Shown: positions 1 to 4,860 of the stretch, in pieces
Numbering within the stretch: the stretch's first letter is position 1
How the letters are laid out: the number at the start of each line of letters is the position of its first letter
Position numbers and translations under genes: made by a program
The notes under the pieces: generated by a model
The model's database searches: none
What the model was told of the DNA's origin: nothing
What the model saw: only the letters and a program-made list of their open reading frames with translations
From: Candidatus Saccharimonadales bacterium
GTDB taxonomy: Bacteria; Patescibacteriota; Saccharimonadia; Saccharimonadales; Saccharimonadaceae
Direction of reading: 5' to 3'
Assembly: GCA_030146045.1 (NCBI GenBank)
Contig: JASLDG010000030.1
Location: 1-11,022, forward strand
DNA: 11,022 nt

Positions 1-601
1 CGCGAAAACTGCCGCGACCACGTTCGGCGATAAGCGTTAGAGCGTCATCATCAATGGCAATTGACTCATTTGTTGCAATGGTACGCAGGTGTGTCGCGAT
101 GTCTGCGACGCTAATCGAGCGAAAGCGAAACTGTTGCGTACGACTAATAATGGTATCGGGGAGTTTCTCGGGATTGGTTGTTGCTAGGATAAAGACGACG
201 TGCTCAGGCGGCTCTTCGAGTGTTTTGAGGAGCGCGTTGAAAGCAGGCTTAGAGAGCATATGCACTTCGTCGATAATGTAGACTTTGTGTGACGCCTTGG
301 CGGGCGCGATATGAACCTTATCTCGCAGATCGCGAACATCGTCGACACCATTATTACTGGCGGCATCAATTTCAATGATATCGAGCGGTAGCTCCTCGCC
401 CTTATACTCGGCCTGGATAATTTCGTGTGCGAGAATACGTGCAATTGACGTCTTGCCGACGCCGCGCGGACCGCTCAAAAGATAGGCATGTCCTACCTTG
501 CCCTGCGTAATCGCACGCTTAAGCACCTCGGTGACATGTTTTTGTCCAACGAGGGTGTCAAGCGATGTGCTTCTGTATTTACGATACAGCGCTTTAGCCA
601 C
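1..601 (-). CDS. dnaX: DNA polymerase III subunit gamma/tau (clamp loader ATPase), N-terminal part
   Basis: Partial: the first 200 residues; the rest lies beyond the left edge. DnaX is the AAA+ motor subunit of the clamp loader that opens the beta clamp at the replication fork. The GTG start (601-599) is chosen because the protein then begins MAKALYRKYR, the usual DnaX opening, and GGAG lies 6 bases upstream. Visible motifs are Walker A GPRGVGKT (residues 44-51), an EIDAASNNGVDDVR stretch (77-90), Walker B DEVH (111-114), the strongly conserved FNALLKTLEEPPEHV block (121-135), sensor-1 region LATTNPEK (139-146) and the Arg-finger loop as SRT (153-155) instead of the common SRC. Odd: the four-cysteine zinc module normally inserted after Walker A is absent; residues 52-76 run straight through and the 200 residues contain no cysteine. 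Transcribed alone here, away from the terminator of the upstream 171-aa gene. Confidence 0.96.
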   Translation of the reverse strand, partial: MAKALYRKYRSTSLDTLVGQKHVTEVLKRAITQGKVGHAYLLSGPRGVGKTSIARILAHEIIQAEYKGEELPLDIIEIDAASNNGVDDVRDLRDKVHIAPAKASHKVYIIDEVHMLSKPAFNALLKTLEEPPEHVVFILATTNPEKLPDTIISRTQQFRFRSISVADIATHLRTIATNESIAIDDDALTLIAERGRGSFR

Positions 602-623
602 AGATTACTCCCATACTGTATCT

Positions 624-629
624 ATTGTA
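624..629 (-). promoter_or_regulatory. Possible -10 element of the dnaX promoter
   Basis: Reading the minus strand there is GCTACAAT with TACAAT at 629-624, about 22 bases ahead of the GTG start. No good -35 hexamer lies 16-18 bases upstream. The same GCTACAAT string occurs in front of folA and thyA in this window, which is the main support. Confidence 0.35.
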
Positions 630-712
630 GCGCACTCGCCGGACTTTTACTGCTGTATTTTTCGCCTTCCATAGGCTCGGGTGGGATTGCTATTAAGAAG
701 GTGGGGTACAAT

Positions 713-743
713 ATAAATACCCTCACGAGTGGAGGGTATTTAT
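713..743 (-). terminator. Terminator hairpin after the 171-aa gene
   Basis: Perfect 12-bp inverted repeat ATAAATACCCTC / GAGGGTATTTAT with a 7-base loop, starting 21 bases after the stop codon at 765. The AT-rich lower stem gives a U-rich 3' side on either strand, so it could act in both directions. No gene on the plus strand needs it. It separates the 171-aa gene from dnaX. Confidence 0.65.
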
Positions 744-764
744 CTATCTTGGAAGCTTGCTCTA

Positions 765-1280
765 CTAAAGGGCAGCTTCGACCGCTGCCCAGGTTGCATC
801 TGGGTTGTCTTCCGGAACAATAATGGTAACCTGGTCGCCTTCTTTGATGCGGAAATAGGTAACGCTTGCGAGGAGGATTTGATACTCGGTACCATTGGCT
901 TCGACATAGTAGGTGCCGTCATGCTGCACGAGCGTGCCGATGATTTGCTTGCGTGGAACAGGATTAATTTGCTTGTAGATAAAGCTGCCGTCGTCAGCGA
1001 TGGTGAGCTTTAAGATATCACCCTCGACGAGCTTTGACTTGCTTGCGTAGTTGGCTGGCACCGGGTAGTTTTTACCCTCTGCGTCAATCATGACACGACC
1101 ATCAAAGACACCTTCGACGATTTTACCTGTAATATTTTCTTGACTGTTTCGTGGCGTGACGATTGTACCACCTTCTCCGACGATGCTAATAAGGAGTTCT
1201 TTGGCGGCAGCAAGATTCGTCTCAGCCTCTTGAATGAGACTGGCTAGTCGTTTGACTTGTTTCTCTGGTAGTTCAGACAT
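765..1280 (-). CDS. Uncharacterised 171-aa protein, N-terminal helix plus beta-rich domain
   Basis: Function unknown. The sequence shows a charged, Leu/Ala-rich N-terminal helix (about residues 2-37, possible coiled coil), then a Gly-rich turn and a beta-rich body containing GKIVEGVFDG, YPVPANYASKSKLVEGD and ILKLTIADDGSFIYKQI, ending in a second small beta segment and AAVEAAL. The alternation of short hydrophobic strands with Gly/Asp turns suggests an OB- or barrel-like fold, but I assign no family. From memory, proteins with the VPANYASKSKLVEGD stretch are common in CPR genomes; this could not be checked. The start at 1280 is preferred over an ATG nine bases upstream because AAGGA sits 9 bases before it, while that SD abuts the upstream ATG. 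It has its own strong promoter and terminator, so it is a monocistronic gene. There is no signal peptide or membrane segment, so it is probably cytoplasmic. Confidence 0.85.
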   Translation of the reverse strand: MSELPEKQVKRLASLIQEAETNLAAAKELLISIVGEGGTIVTPRNSQENITGKIVEGVFDGRVMIDAEGKNYPVPANYASKSKLVEGDILKLTIADDGSFIYKQINPVPRKQIIGTLVQHDGTYYVEANGTEYQILLASVTYFRIKEGDQVTIIVPEDNPDATWAAVEAAL

Positions 1281-1322
1281 GTCTCGCATTCCTTGTCTGT
1301 TTTTGTAGTAATATCACTCCCA

Positions 1323-1351
1323 TATATAGCAGTTCTCGATATGTATGTCAA
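1323..1351 (-). promoter_or_regulatory. Promoter of the 171-aa gene
   Basis: Minus strand TTGACA (1351-1346), 17-bp spacer, TATATA (1328-1323) preceded by TGC, an extended -10. The predicted start of transcription is near 1316, giving a 5' leader of roughly 36 bases. This is one of the best promoter matches in the window. Confidence 0.8.
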
Positions 1352-1406
1352 TTATTTTCCGTTTTTCCACACGATTTATAGAGGTCGTAGTAAAAACGTT
1401 GTATAT

Positions 1407-1426
1407 TTTATCGATTAGTCGATAAA
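1407..1426 (-). terminator. Small inverted repeat spanning the stop codon of the M16-like gene
   Basis: Perfect 8-bp repeat TTTATCGA / TCGATAAA with a 4-base loop containing most of the TAA stop (1417-1415) of the M16-like gene. On the minus strand it is followed after some bases by GTTTTTAC. The stem is AT-rich and weak, so it may be a weak terminator or an mRNA 3'-end structure rather than a strong terminator. Confidence 0.35.
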
Positions 1427-2326
1427 CTTTTTATGAGCAGGTGTCATAGCTACTGCCTCGAAAGAGGTTTTTTGCAGGATTGATTTCACCGTTTTGGGTG
1501 TTGCAAGCTGCGCAATCTCTTGGTTGTTTGTAACAATGCCCGTCTGACGGAAATATTCAATAGGCATATCTTGCCATGTCGGCTCGCTTGCGAAAACCTC
1601 GAAGTGATTTTTTATAATTTTTTCGAGGCGTGTCTGTTCGATGCTTATGACATTGGAAAGCGCGTTGTTAAGTTGTCTAAGTGTCGTACCTTTCGTTACG
1701 GTGTACTTTGTCATAAACGCCATATCTTGATGCTGAAGCGCAAGACTGGAGTCGTTACCCTGATATATACCGTTGATAGGTATGAGTGAATTTGCCACCA
1801 AATCCACCAGAAGAATGCGTAAGCGCAAGAAGACTTTCTGTTCATCATGCGTGAGGTTCATGGCCTTTGTAATAATGACGACATCATGGAAGCTCTTTGC
1901 GGATTGCTTCTCTGTAATAATGGCGGATTGCGGGTGTTCCTTGCGGGGCAATTGAGGAGTACTCCACTCTCGCTGGCTCAATTTTTGAAGTTCATTTTGG
2001 AGTGCGCTGGTGTCGTTGATCGAAAGAATTATTTTGTCTTCTGCTTGTAATGCTGCAATGCTATGAGCAATTTCTTCTTGCGTAAAAATAGGCAATTTTG
2101 TGATATATATATTAAATTCGTCTGCTAGGTCCTTAGTGTAGAACAGTGTATCTATGAAGAGTATGTCCTTGAAAGTCTCCCCATTTACCCAAGATATCAT
2201 TTCAGAAGGGATCATCTTATGGGCAAGCTGTGCGTAAAATGTCCTGATGAGAAGGTGCTCGAACAGATGAGCAATTTGCCATTCAGTATCGTGCGTCTCG
2301 AGTTGATATAGTTTTGAATAAAGCAT
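1415..2326 (-). CDS. Short M16-like (inverzincin) metallopeptidase-family protein
   Basis: 303 residues. The N-terminus carries HLFEH (residues 20-24) in the context QIAHLFEHLLI, the inverted zinc motif HxxEH of peptidase family M16. In that family the two His bind zinc and the Glu is the catalytic base. A distal Glu ligand is expected about 70-77 residues later; E96 (LQAED) or E85 are candidates. The usual GxxH-FLEHM-FKGT context is poorly conserved, so assignment is by motif and position, not overall likeness. At 303 aa it corresponds to about one M16 half, whereas active enzymes generally have two homologous halves, sometimes as separate subunits. No partner is visible in the window. No signal peptide is seen. 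There is no Shine-Dalgarno before the ATG, and a possible -10 (TATACT, 2341-2336) lies only 9 bases upstream, so the mRNA may be almost leaderless. It could also be a non-catalytic M16 fold. Confidence 0.6.
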   Translation of the reverse strand: MLYSKLYQLETHDTEWQIAHLFEHLLIRTFYAQLAHKMIPSEMISWVNGETFKDILFIDTLFYTKDLADEFNIYITKLPIFTQEEIAHSIAALQAEDKIILSINDTSALQNELQKLSQREWSTPQLPRKEHPQSAIITEKQSAKSFHDVVIITKAMNLTHDEQKVFLRLRILLVDLVANSLIPINGIYQGNDSSLALQHQDMAFMTKYTVTKGTTLRQLNNALSNVISIEQTRLEKIIKNHFEVFASEPTWQDMPIEYFRQTGIVTNNQEIAQLATPKTVKSILQKTSFEAVAMTPAHKKFID

Positions 2327-2335
2327 TGTAGTACA

Positions 2336-2341
2336 AGTATA
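2336..2341 (-). promoter_or_regulatory. Possible -10 element of the M16-like gene
   Basis: TATACT on the minus strand ends 10 bases before the ATG. No -35 match is visible, since that position falls inside the hairpin at 2355-2393. If real, transcription would start about two bases before the start codon. Confidence 0.3.
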
Positions 2342-2354
2342 CAGAAATGATAGC

Positions 2355-2393
2355 GGCCTGCGCTACTCCCCGCGAAGGAGAGTAGCGCAGGCC
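2355..2393 (-). terminator. GC-rich hairpin ending the 76-aa gene
   Basis: Perfect 14-bp inverted repeat GGCCTGCGCTACTC / GAGTAGCGCAGGCC around an 11-base loop, beginning 10 bases after the stop codon at 2404. There is no true U-tract (GCTATCATTTC follows), so it may act as a pause or 3'-stability structure rather than a classical intrinsic terminator. Confidence 0.65.
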
Positions 2394-2403
2394 TGAAGTG
2401 CGC

Positions 2404-2634
2404 TTACTTACGGCGCTTCTTCTTGCCGCCATGCGACATGTTGCGCGGACCAGGGCCGAAGATGATCTCTCCGAGAGTTGGGCCACTGCTGCGCTTGGGC
2501 TGGCGAGTCTGCGGCTTGTAGCCGTAGTTCTTGTTGCCAGACTGCGACCGGCTCGCCCCGATATGGGGGTTGCTGCCATTGCGGAAACTCTTGGAGTTTC
2601 CGCCGTTGCCGAAGTTCTTCCCGTAGTTGCCCAT
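2404..2634 (-). CDS. Small, highly basic Gly/Asn-rich protein (76 aa)
   Basis: Function unknown. The start at 2634 is set by AGAGGA seven bases upstream; the frame is open further upstream, but that start has no ribosome site. The protein is low-complexity: residues 1-50 are rich in Gly, Asn, Ser and Lys/Arg with scattered Tyr/Phe (GNYGKNFGNGG). A short ordered-looking segment follows, PTLGEIIFGPGPRN (52-65), then the tail KKKRRK (71-76). It has 16 Lys/Arg and a single acidic residue (E56), so it is strongly cationic and probably binds nucleic acid or another polyanion, possibly as a disordered protein. This role is an inference from composition only. Codons are mainly C/G-ending, unlike the flanking M16-like gene. 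It has its own promoter and terminal hairpin. No signal peptide. Confidence 0.75.
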   Translation of the reverse strand: MGNYGKNFGNGGNSKSFRNGSNPHIGASRSQSGNKNYGYKPQTRQPKRSSGPTLGEIIFGPGPRNMSHGGKKKRRK

Positions 2635-2689
2635 TTTGATTCCTCTCGATTGGGCGTGCACTCTTGGCGGGACTGCCGAGAGCTTAACT

Positions 2690-2718
2690 ATATTAACATT
2701 CTATTTATTTAAAGTCAA
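2690..2718 (-). promoter_or_regulatory. Promoter of the 76-aa gene
   Basis: Minus strand TTGACT (2718-2713), 17-bp AT-rich spacer, TAATAT (2695-2690) with TGT directly before it (extended -10). The predicted 5' leader is about 50 bases, ending in the AGAGGA ribosome site. Confidence 0.7.
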
Positions 2719-2783
2719 CTATATTCTATAAATTACCCCAGAATACGGAACAGTAAGGCGTGGTAATCAAGCAATTTGCAAAC

Positions 2784-2812
2784 AAAAAACGACCTGTGAT
2801 AGGCCGTCTTTT
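2784..2812 (-). terminator. Rho-independent terminator of the rplJ-rplL unit
   Basis: On the minus strand, AAAAGACGGCCT and AGGTCGTTTTTT pair over 12 positions (two G-U pairs) around the loop ATCAC, with a run of six T at the 3' end. It lies 34 bases past the rplL stop codon. Classical intrinsic terminator shape. Confidence 0.85.
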
Positions 2813-2846
2813 GTGTTGCAATATTCGGTCGAACGATAGTGGGTAC

Positions 2847-3227
2847 TTAGGCAACTTCGACAGTTGCGCCAGCCTCTTCGAGGGCTTTTTTGGCAGCTTC
2901 TGCGTCGTCTTTTGATACCTTCTCTTTGACAGGTGCTGGAGCGCCGTCAACGATAGCTTTTGCTTCACCAAGACCAAGACCGGTGATTTCTTTGACTGCC
3001 TTGATAACAGCAACCTTCTGAGCACCTGCATCCTTAAGGGTAACGGTGAATTCAGTCTTTTCGTCTTCGCCTGCACCAGCGTCAGCGCCAGCAGCAGGAC
3101 CAGCAACAGCTACTGCAGCTGCAGCAGGTTCGATGCCGTATTCATCTTTAAGTACGTTCTTGAGTTCGTTTACTTCGAGAACGGTTAGTTTAGTTAGCTC
3201 TTCAGCCAATTTCTTTACGTCAGCCAT
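2847..3227 (-). CDS. rplL: Large ribosomal subunit protein bL12 (L7/L12)
   Basis: 126 residues, the normal length. L12 forms the multicopy flexible stalk of the 50S subunit that recruits and stimulates translational GTPases (EF-Tu, EF-G, IF2, RF3). Residues 1-35 are the helical N-terminal dimerisation domain that binds L10. Residues 35-55 are an unusually Ala/Gly-rich hinge (AAAAVAVAGPAAGADAGAG). From EFTVTLKD onward comes the globular C-terminal domain with the conserved IKAVKEITGLGLGEAK and VDGAPAPVKE segments that contact the factors. AAGGAG ends 7 bases before the ATG. It follows rplJ with a 135-base gap containing two small hairpins and no clear promoter, so it is presumably co-transcribed from the rplJ promoter; the stronger ribosome site fits the need for more L12 than L10. 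A terminator follows. Confidence 0.98.
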   Translation of the reverse strand: MADVKKLAEELTKLTVLEVNELKNVLKDEYGIEPAAAAVAVAGPAAGADAGAGEDEKTEFTVTLKDAGAQKVAVIKAVKEITGLGLGEAKAIVDGAPAPVKEKVSKDDAEAAKKALEEAGATVEVA

Positions 3228-3275
3228 GATAGACTCCTTTATGATTCAATTAAATTATTCGACCACCGTGAGTAG

Positions 3276-3291
3276 CGATGCGCGAGCATCG
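3276..3291 (-). other. Small hairpin in the rplJ-rplL spacer
   Basis: Six-base stem CGATGC / GCATCG with a four-base loop. Together with the hairpin at 3340-3355 it structures the spacer between the two genes. It could be an RNase target or shield for differential mRNA stability; this is inference. Confidence 0.45.
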
Positions 3292-3339
3292 GCTTCAGGG
3301 GGAGGAATACGTCGCCGGAATTAACTTTCGGTACGTATA

Positions 3340-3355
3340 GAGGGGCGAGCCCCTC
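3340..3355 (-). other. GC hairpin just after the rplJ stop codon
   Basis: Six-base stem GAGGGG / CCCCTC with a four-base loop, 7 bases after the rplJ stop. There is no U-tract, so it is not a classical terminator. It may cause partial attenuation or mark an mRNA processing site. Confidence 0.5.
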
Positions 3356-3362
3356 CTATTAG

Positions 3363-3887
3363 TTATGCTGTTGCTTTGGATTCAACACCGTCAAGAAGCG
3401 CGTGCAAATTGCCAGACAGAGCGTTGGTAACGTCGTGGACTGGTGAAAGCAGTTGCGCGACCACTTCGGCAACCAACTGATTCTTGCTTGGAAGACCAGC
3501 CAGTGCCTTAACCTCAGCTTCGCTAAGGAGTGCACCTTCGCCAGAGAACGCACCCTTTAGCTGAAGTGCTGGATGTGTTTTAGCGAACGTATCGAGCACC
3601 TGAGCTGGTGCAACTTCGTCCTCGCTGCTGATGGCGTAGAGGAGTTGTCCAACAAGTGGTGCCGTGTCGGTTTCTTTATAGGTGTCGTGTGAGCTTAGTG
3701 CGACGCGAACAAGGCGGTTTTTGACGACCTTGATCGAAACGCCTGCCTCGCGAGCTGCGCGACGAAGTTCTTGCAATTCAGCCACGGTAATACCCTGGTA
3801 CTGCGCAAAAACCATCATGCGAGAATCAGCGAGCGCTTGCTCTACCTCAGCAACTAACGTGTTCTTTTTATCGCGTGAAATTGCCAT
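3363..3887 (-). CDS. rplJ: Large ribosomal subunit protein uL10
   Basis: 174 residues starting MAISRDKK, the family's normal length and opening. L10 anchors the L12 dimers to 23S rRNA at the base of the stalk, and as the L10-L12 complex it represses its own mRNA. Recognisable segments are the N-terminal VAEVEQALADSRMMVFAQYQG, GITVAELQELRRAAREAG and VVKNRLVRVAL (the rRNA-binding domain), the central AFSGEGALLSEAEVKALAGLPSK block, and a C-terminal helix (about residues 140-170, AEVVAQLLSPVHDVTNALSG) that carries the L12-binding sites. The start at 3887 is preferred to in-frame ATGs further upstream because it matches the family and has AAAGGGA upstream; the upstream part falls inside the leader RNA. 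It is the first gene of the rplJ-rplL unit, under a strong promoter with an L10 leader. Confidence 0.97.
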   Translation of the reverse strand: MAISRDKKNTLVAEVEQALADSRMMVFAQYQGITVAELQELRRAAREAGVSIKVVKNRLVRVALSSHDTYKETDTAPLVGQLLYAISSEDEVAPAQVLDTFAKTHPALQLKGAFSGEGALLSEAEVKALAGLPSKNQLVAEVVAQLLSPVHDVTNALSGNLHALLDGVESKATA

Positions 3888-4000
3888 AAAATCCCTTTCG
3901 TTTCGTTGTTTAGGTGAATGTTCGACCGAATTTTTAACGTGCATTACCCGTTCTCTACTCTGTAGATACGGCAAGACATTACATAATAGGATGAATAGTC

Positions 4001-4052
4001 AACCTCGGTAGCGGATTAAGCATCGTTTCCTCTGCGGCTACTGTCTTTGGTA
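4001..4052 (-). ncRNA. Ribosomal L10 leader RNA (autoregulatory)
   Basis: Minus-strand RNA begins ACCAAAGACAGTAGC and, after an internal region with CTTAAT, closes with GCTACCGAGGTTG. The pairing GTAGC/GCTAC flanked by AAGACA on one side and CGAGGT on the other matches my recollection of the bacterial L10 leader, whose kink-turn-like element mimics the 23S site bound by L10-L12. It begins a few bases after the predicted transcription start (near 4056) and about 113 bases before the rplJ start, in the expected place and strand. A further nested stem occurs downstream at 3948-3971. Repression of rplJL by excess L10-L12 is known for the family and inferred here. Confidence 0.8.
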
Positions 4053-4062
4053 ATGTGTTTTT

Positions 4063-4091
4063 ATCGTAGCAAAAAAGAGACCTTCCGTCAA
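4063..4091 (-). promoter_or_regulatory. Promoter of rplJ-rplL
   Basis: Minus strand TTGACG (4091-4086), 17-bp spacer with a run of T, then TACGAT (4068-4063) preceded by TGC (extended -10). Transcription should start near 4056, immediately ahead of the L10 leader motif, which supports both calls. Confidence 0.8.
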
Positions 4092-4110
4092 GAGCGCAGA
4101 AACGAAAAGT

Positions 4111-4152
4111 GCGGTCGGTTCCGAGAGTATTACTACTTTCAGAACCGACCGC
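4111..4152 (-). terminator. Terminator after the 173-aa gene
   Basis: Perfect 11-bp repeat GCGGTCGGTTC / GAACCGACCGC, starting 16 bases past the stop codon. The 20-base interior itself pairs further (GAGAGT with ACTTTC, including one G-U pair), giving a long hairpin. On the minus strand ACTTTTCGTTTC follows, a broken U-tract. A second GGTCGG at 4155-4160 can compete for the CCGACC arm. Confidence 0.75.
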
Positions 4153-4168
4153 TTGGTCGGAGGAATGG

Positions 4169-4690
4169 TCAGGCCGGGATCGGACCGTACGCCTGCTCGT
4201 AGAGCTGGTCGATGGCGGTTTCGATCTGACCGGTGTCGATGGCCAGGGCGGCCGCCCTCAGAATGTCGCTCGTGTCGAGCTGACGAATACCCGTAGTGGG
4301 CTCGATGCCGACAGCGGCGAGCGCCAACGCGTCAGTATCACGCTGACTGCCCGCGGTCTCGTAATGCTGGGCGCACACCCACAGGTACGGCGCGTAGAAG
4401 CACAACCGTGCGGCCGTTGCACGAACGAGGTTCGGTGTGGTGGTGCGCCGCTCGAACGCGAACAACACGGCGGCCGTTACTAGCGGACGCATCTCACCGG
4501 CTGAACTTTCGAAGGTCAGCAGGCGCTGCGCACTGTGGTACTCCGAGCTGACGTGCACGGTGGTGCACGAAAGCTTCGTAACTTGCGCATCCTGCCGGCA
4601 GAGTCCGTCGAAGAACAAACTCCGGTAGGCGCTGCCGGCCGAAACTTCATGCTTGGGGTCTCGGCCAAAGCTATCGGTCAGTGTGATCAT
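4169..4690 (-). CDS. Uncharacterised GC-rich 173-aa protein
   Basis: I recognise no family. The gene is well supported as a transcription unit: TTGACA/TAAAAT promoter, a very strong ribosome site (AAGGAGGAG, 5 bases before the ATG) and a terminator. The protein has no signal peptide and no clear membrane helix, though the middle (about residues 69-80 and 92-109) is hydrophobic and helix-prone (LVTAAVLFAF; ATAARLCFYAPYLWVCAQHY). Four cysteines occur (31, 42, 97, 106) without a CxxC arrangement. The C-terminal third is Ala/Leu/Ile-rich with periodic acidic residues (TSDILRAAALAIDTGQIETAIDQLYEQAYG), suggesting paired helices. Codons end mostly in C or G, and the gene is clearly more GC-rich than rplJ or the M16-like gene. 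It is divergent from the 181-aa membrane gene, with a shared control region, so the two may be regulated together. Acquisition from elsewhere is possible but unproven. Confidence 0.7.
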   Translation of the reverse strand: MITLTDSFGRDPKHEVSAGSAYRSLFFDGLCRQDAQVTKLSCTTVHVSSEYHSAQRLLTFESSAGEMRPLVTAAVLFAFERRTTTPNLVRATAARLCFYAPYLWVCAQHYETAGSQRDTDALALAAVGIEPTTGIRQLDTSDILRAAALAIDTGQIETAIDQLYEQAYGPIPA

Positions 4691-4746
4691 GAAACTCCTC
4701 CTTAGGAAGGTCCAATTGAAGTTCAGGTGAATTTCTTTACTTGCTC

Positions 4747-4775
4747 ATTTTAGCATAATAGGTATGAAATGTCAA
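4747..4775 (-). promoter_or_regulatory. Promoter of the 173-aa gene
   Basis: Minus strand TTGACA (4775-4770), 17-bp spacer, TAAAAT (4752-4747) with TGC before it. This is close to consensus. The predicted 5' leader is about 50 bases. It lies back to back with the promoter at 4794-4822. Confidence 0.82.
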
Positions 4776-4789
4776 TAGAGCCTATGCTA
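4751..4789. promoter_or_regulatory. Inverted repeat across the divergent promoter region (possible operator)
   Basis: Arms TAGCATA (4751-4757) and TATGCTA (4783-4789), 25 bases apart. The left arm touches the -10 of the minus promoter, and the right arm sits between the two -35 elements. The position suits a repressor or regulator of both genes, but part of the left arm is simply the TGCTA of the extended -10, so chance is a real alternative. Confidence 0.3.
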
Positions 4790-4793
4790 AATA

Positions 4794-4822
4794 TTGACTT
4801 AATCGATAAAATAGTGTATAAT
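4794..4822 (+). promoter_or_regulatory. Promoter of the 181-aa gene
   Basis: TTGACT (4794-4799), 17-bp spacer, perfect TATAAT (4817-4822). Transcription should start near 4829, giving a 32-base leader with AAAGGAA five bases before the ATG. Confidence 0.82.
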
Positions 4823-4860
4823 CTTACCATTGGGCTTATCTGTCAACTGAAAGGAACCCA

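Noticed and set aside
488..1013. Plus-strand open frames across dnaX and the 171-aa gene
   Set aside because: They are antisense to well-supported genes, lack family likeness, and have no promoter or ribosome site.
1281..1289. Upstream ATG for the 171-aa gene (three extra residues)
   Set aside because: The AAGGA ribosome site abuts this ATG, leaving no spacing, but is correctly spaced for the ATG at 1280.
1415..2326. M16-like gene as a degraded pseudogene
   Set aside because: The frame is uninterrupted for 303 codons and the HxxEH motif is intact; shortness alone does not show decay.
2635..2661. Nine-residue N-terminal extension of the 76-aa protein
   Set aside because: No ribosome site precedes it, while AGAGGA is well placed for the start at 2634.
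3888..3974. Longer rplJ with 29 extra N-terminal residues
   Set aside because: The extension runs through the leader region, has no ribosome site and does not belong to the L10 family; MAISRDKK is the normal start.
4109..4483. Plus-strand 124-aa open frame opposite the 173-aa gene
   Set aside because: GC-rich genes often leave a long antisense frame; the minus-strand gene has promoter, ribosome site and terminator, this one has none and starts in the terminator hairpin.
1404..4813. Shared string TAATCGATAAAATA on the minus strand near 1404-1417 and on the plus strand at 4800-4813
   Set aside because: About one chance 14-base match is expected when both strands of an 11 kb window are compared, and more in AT-rich spacers. 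The contexts differ.
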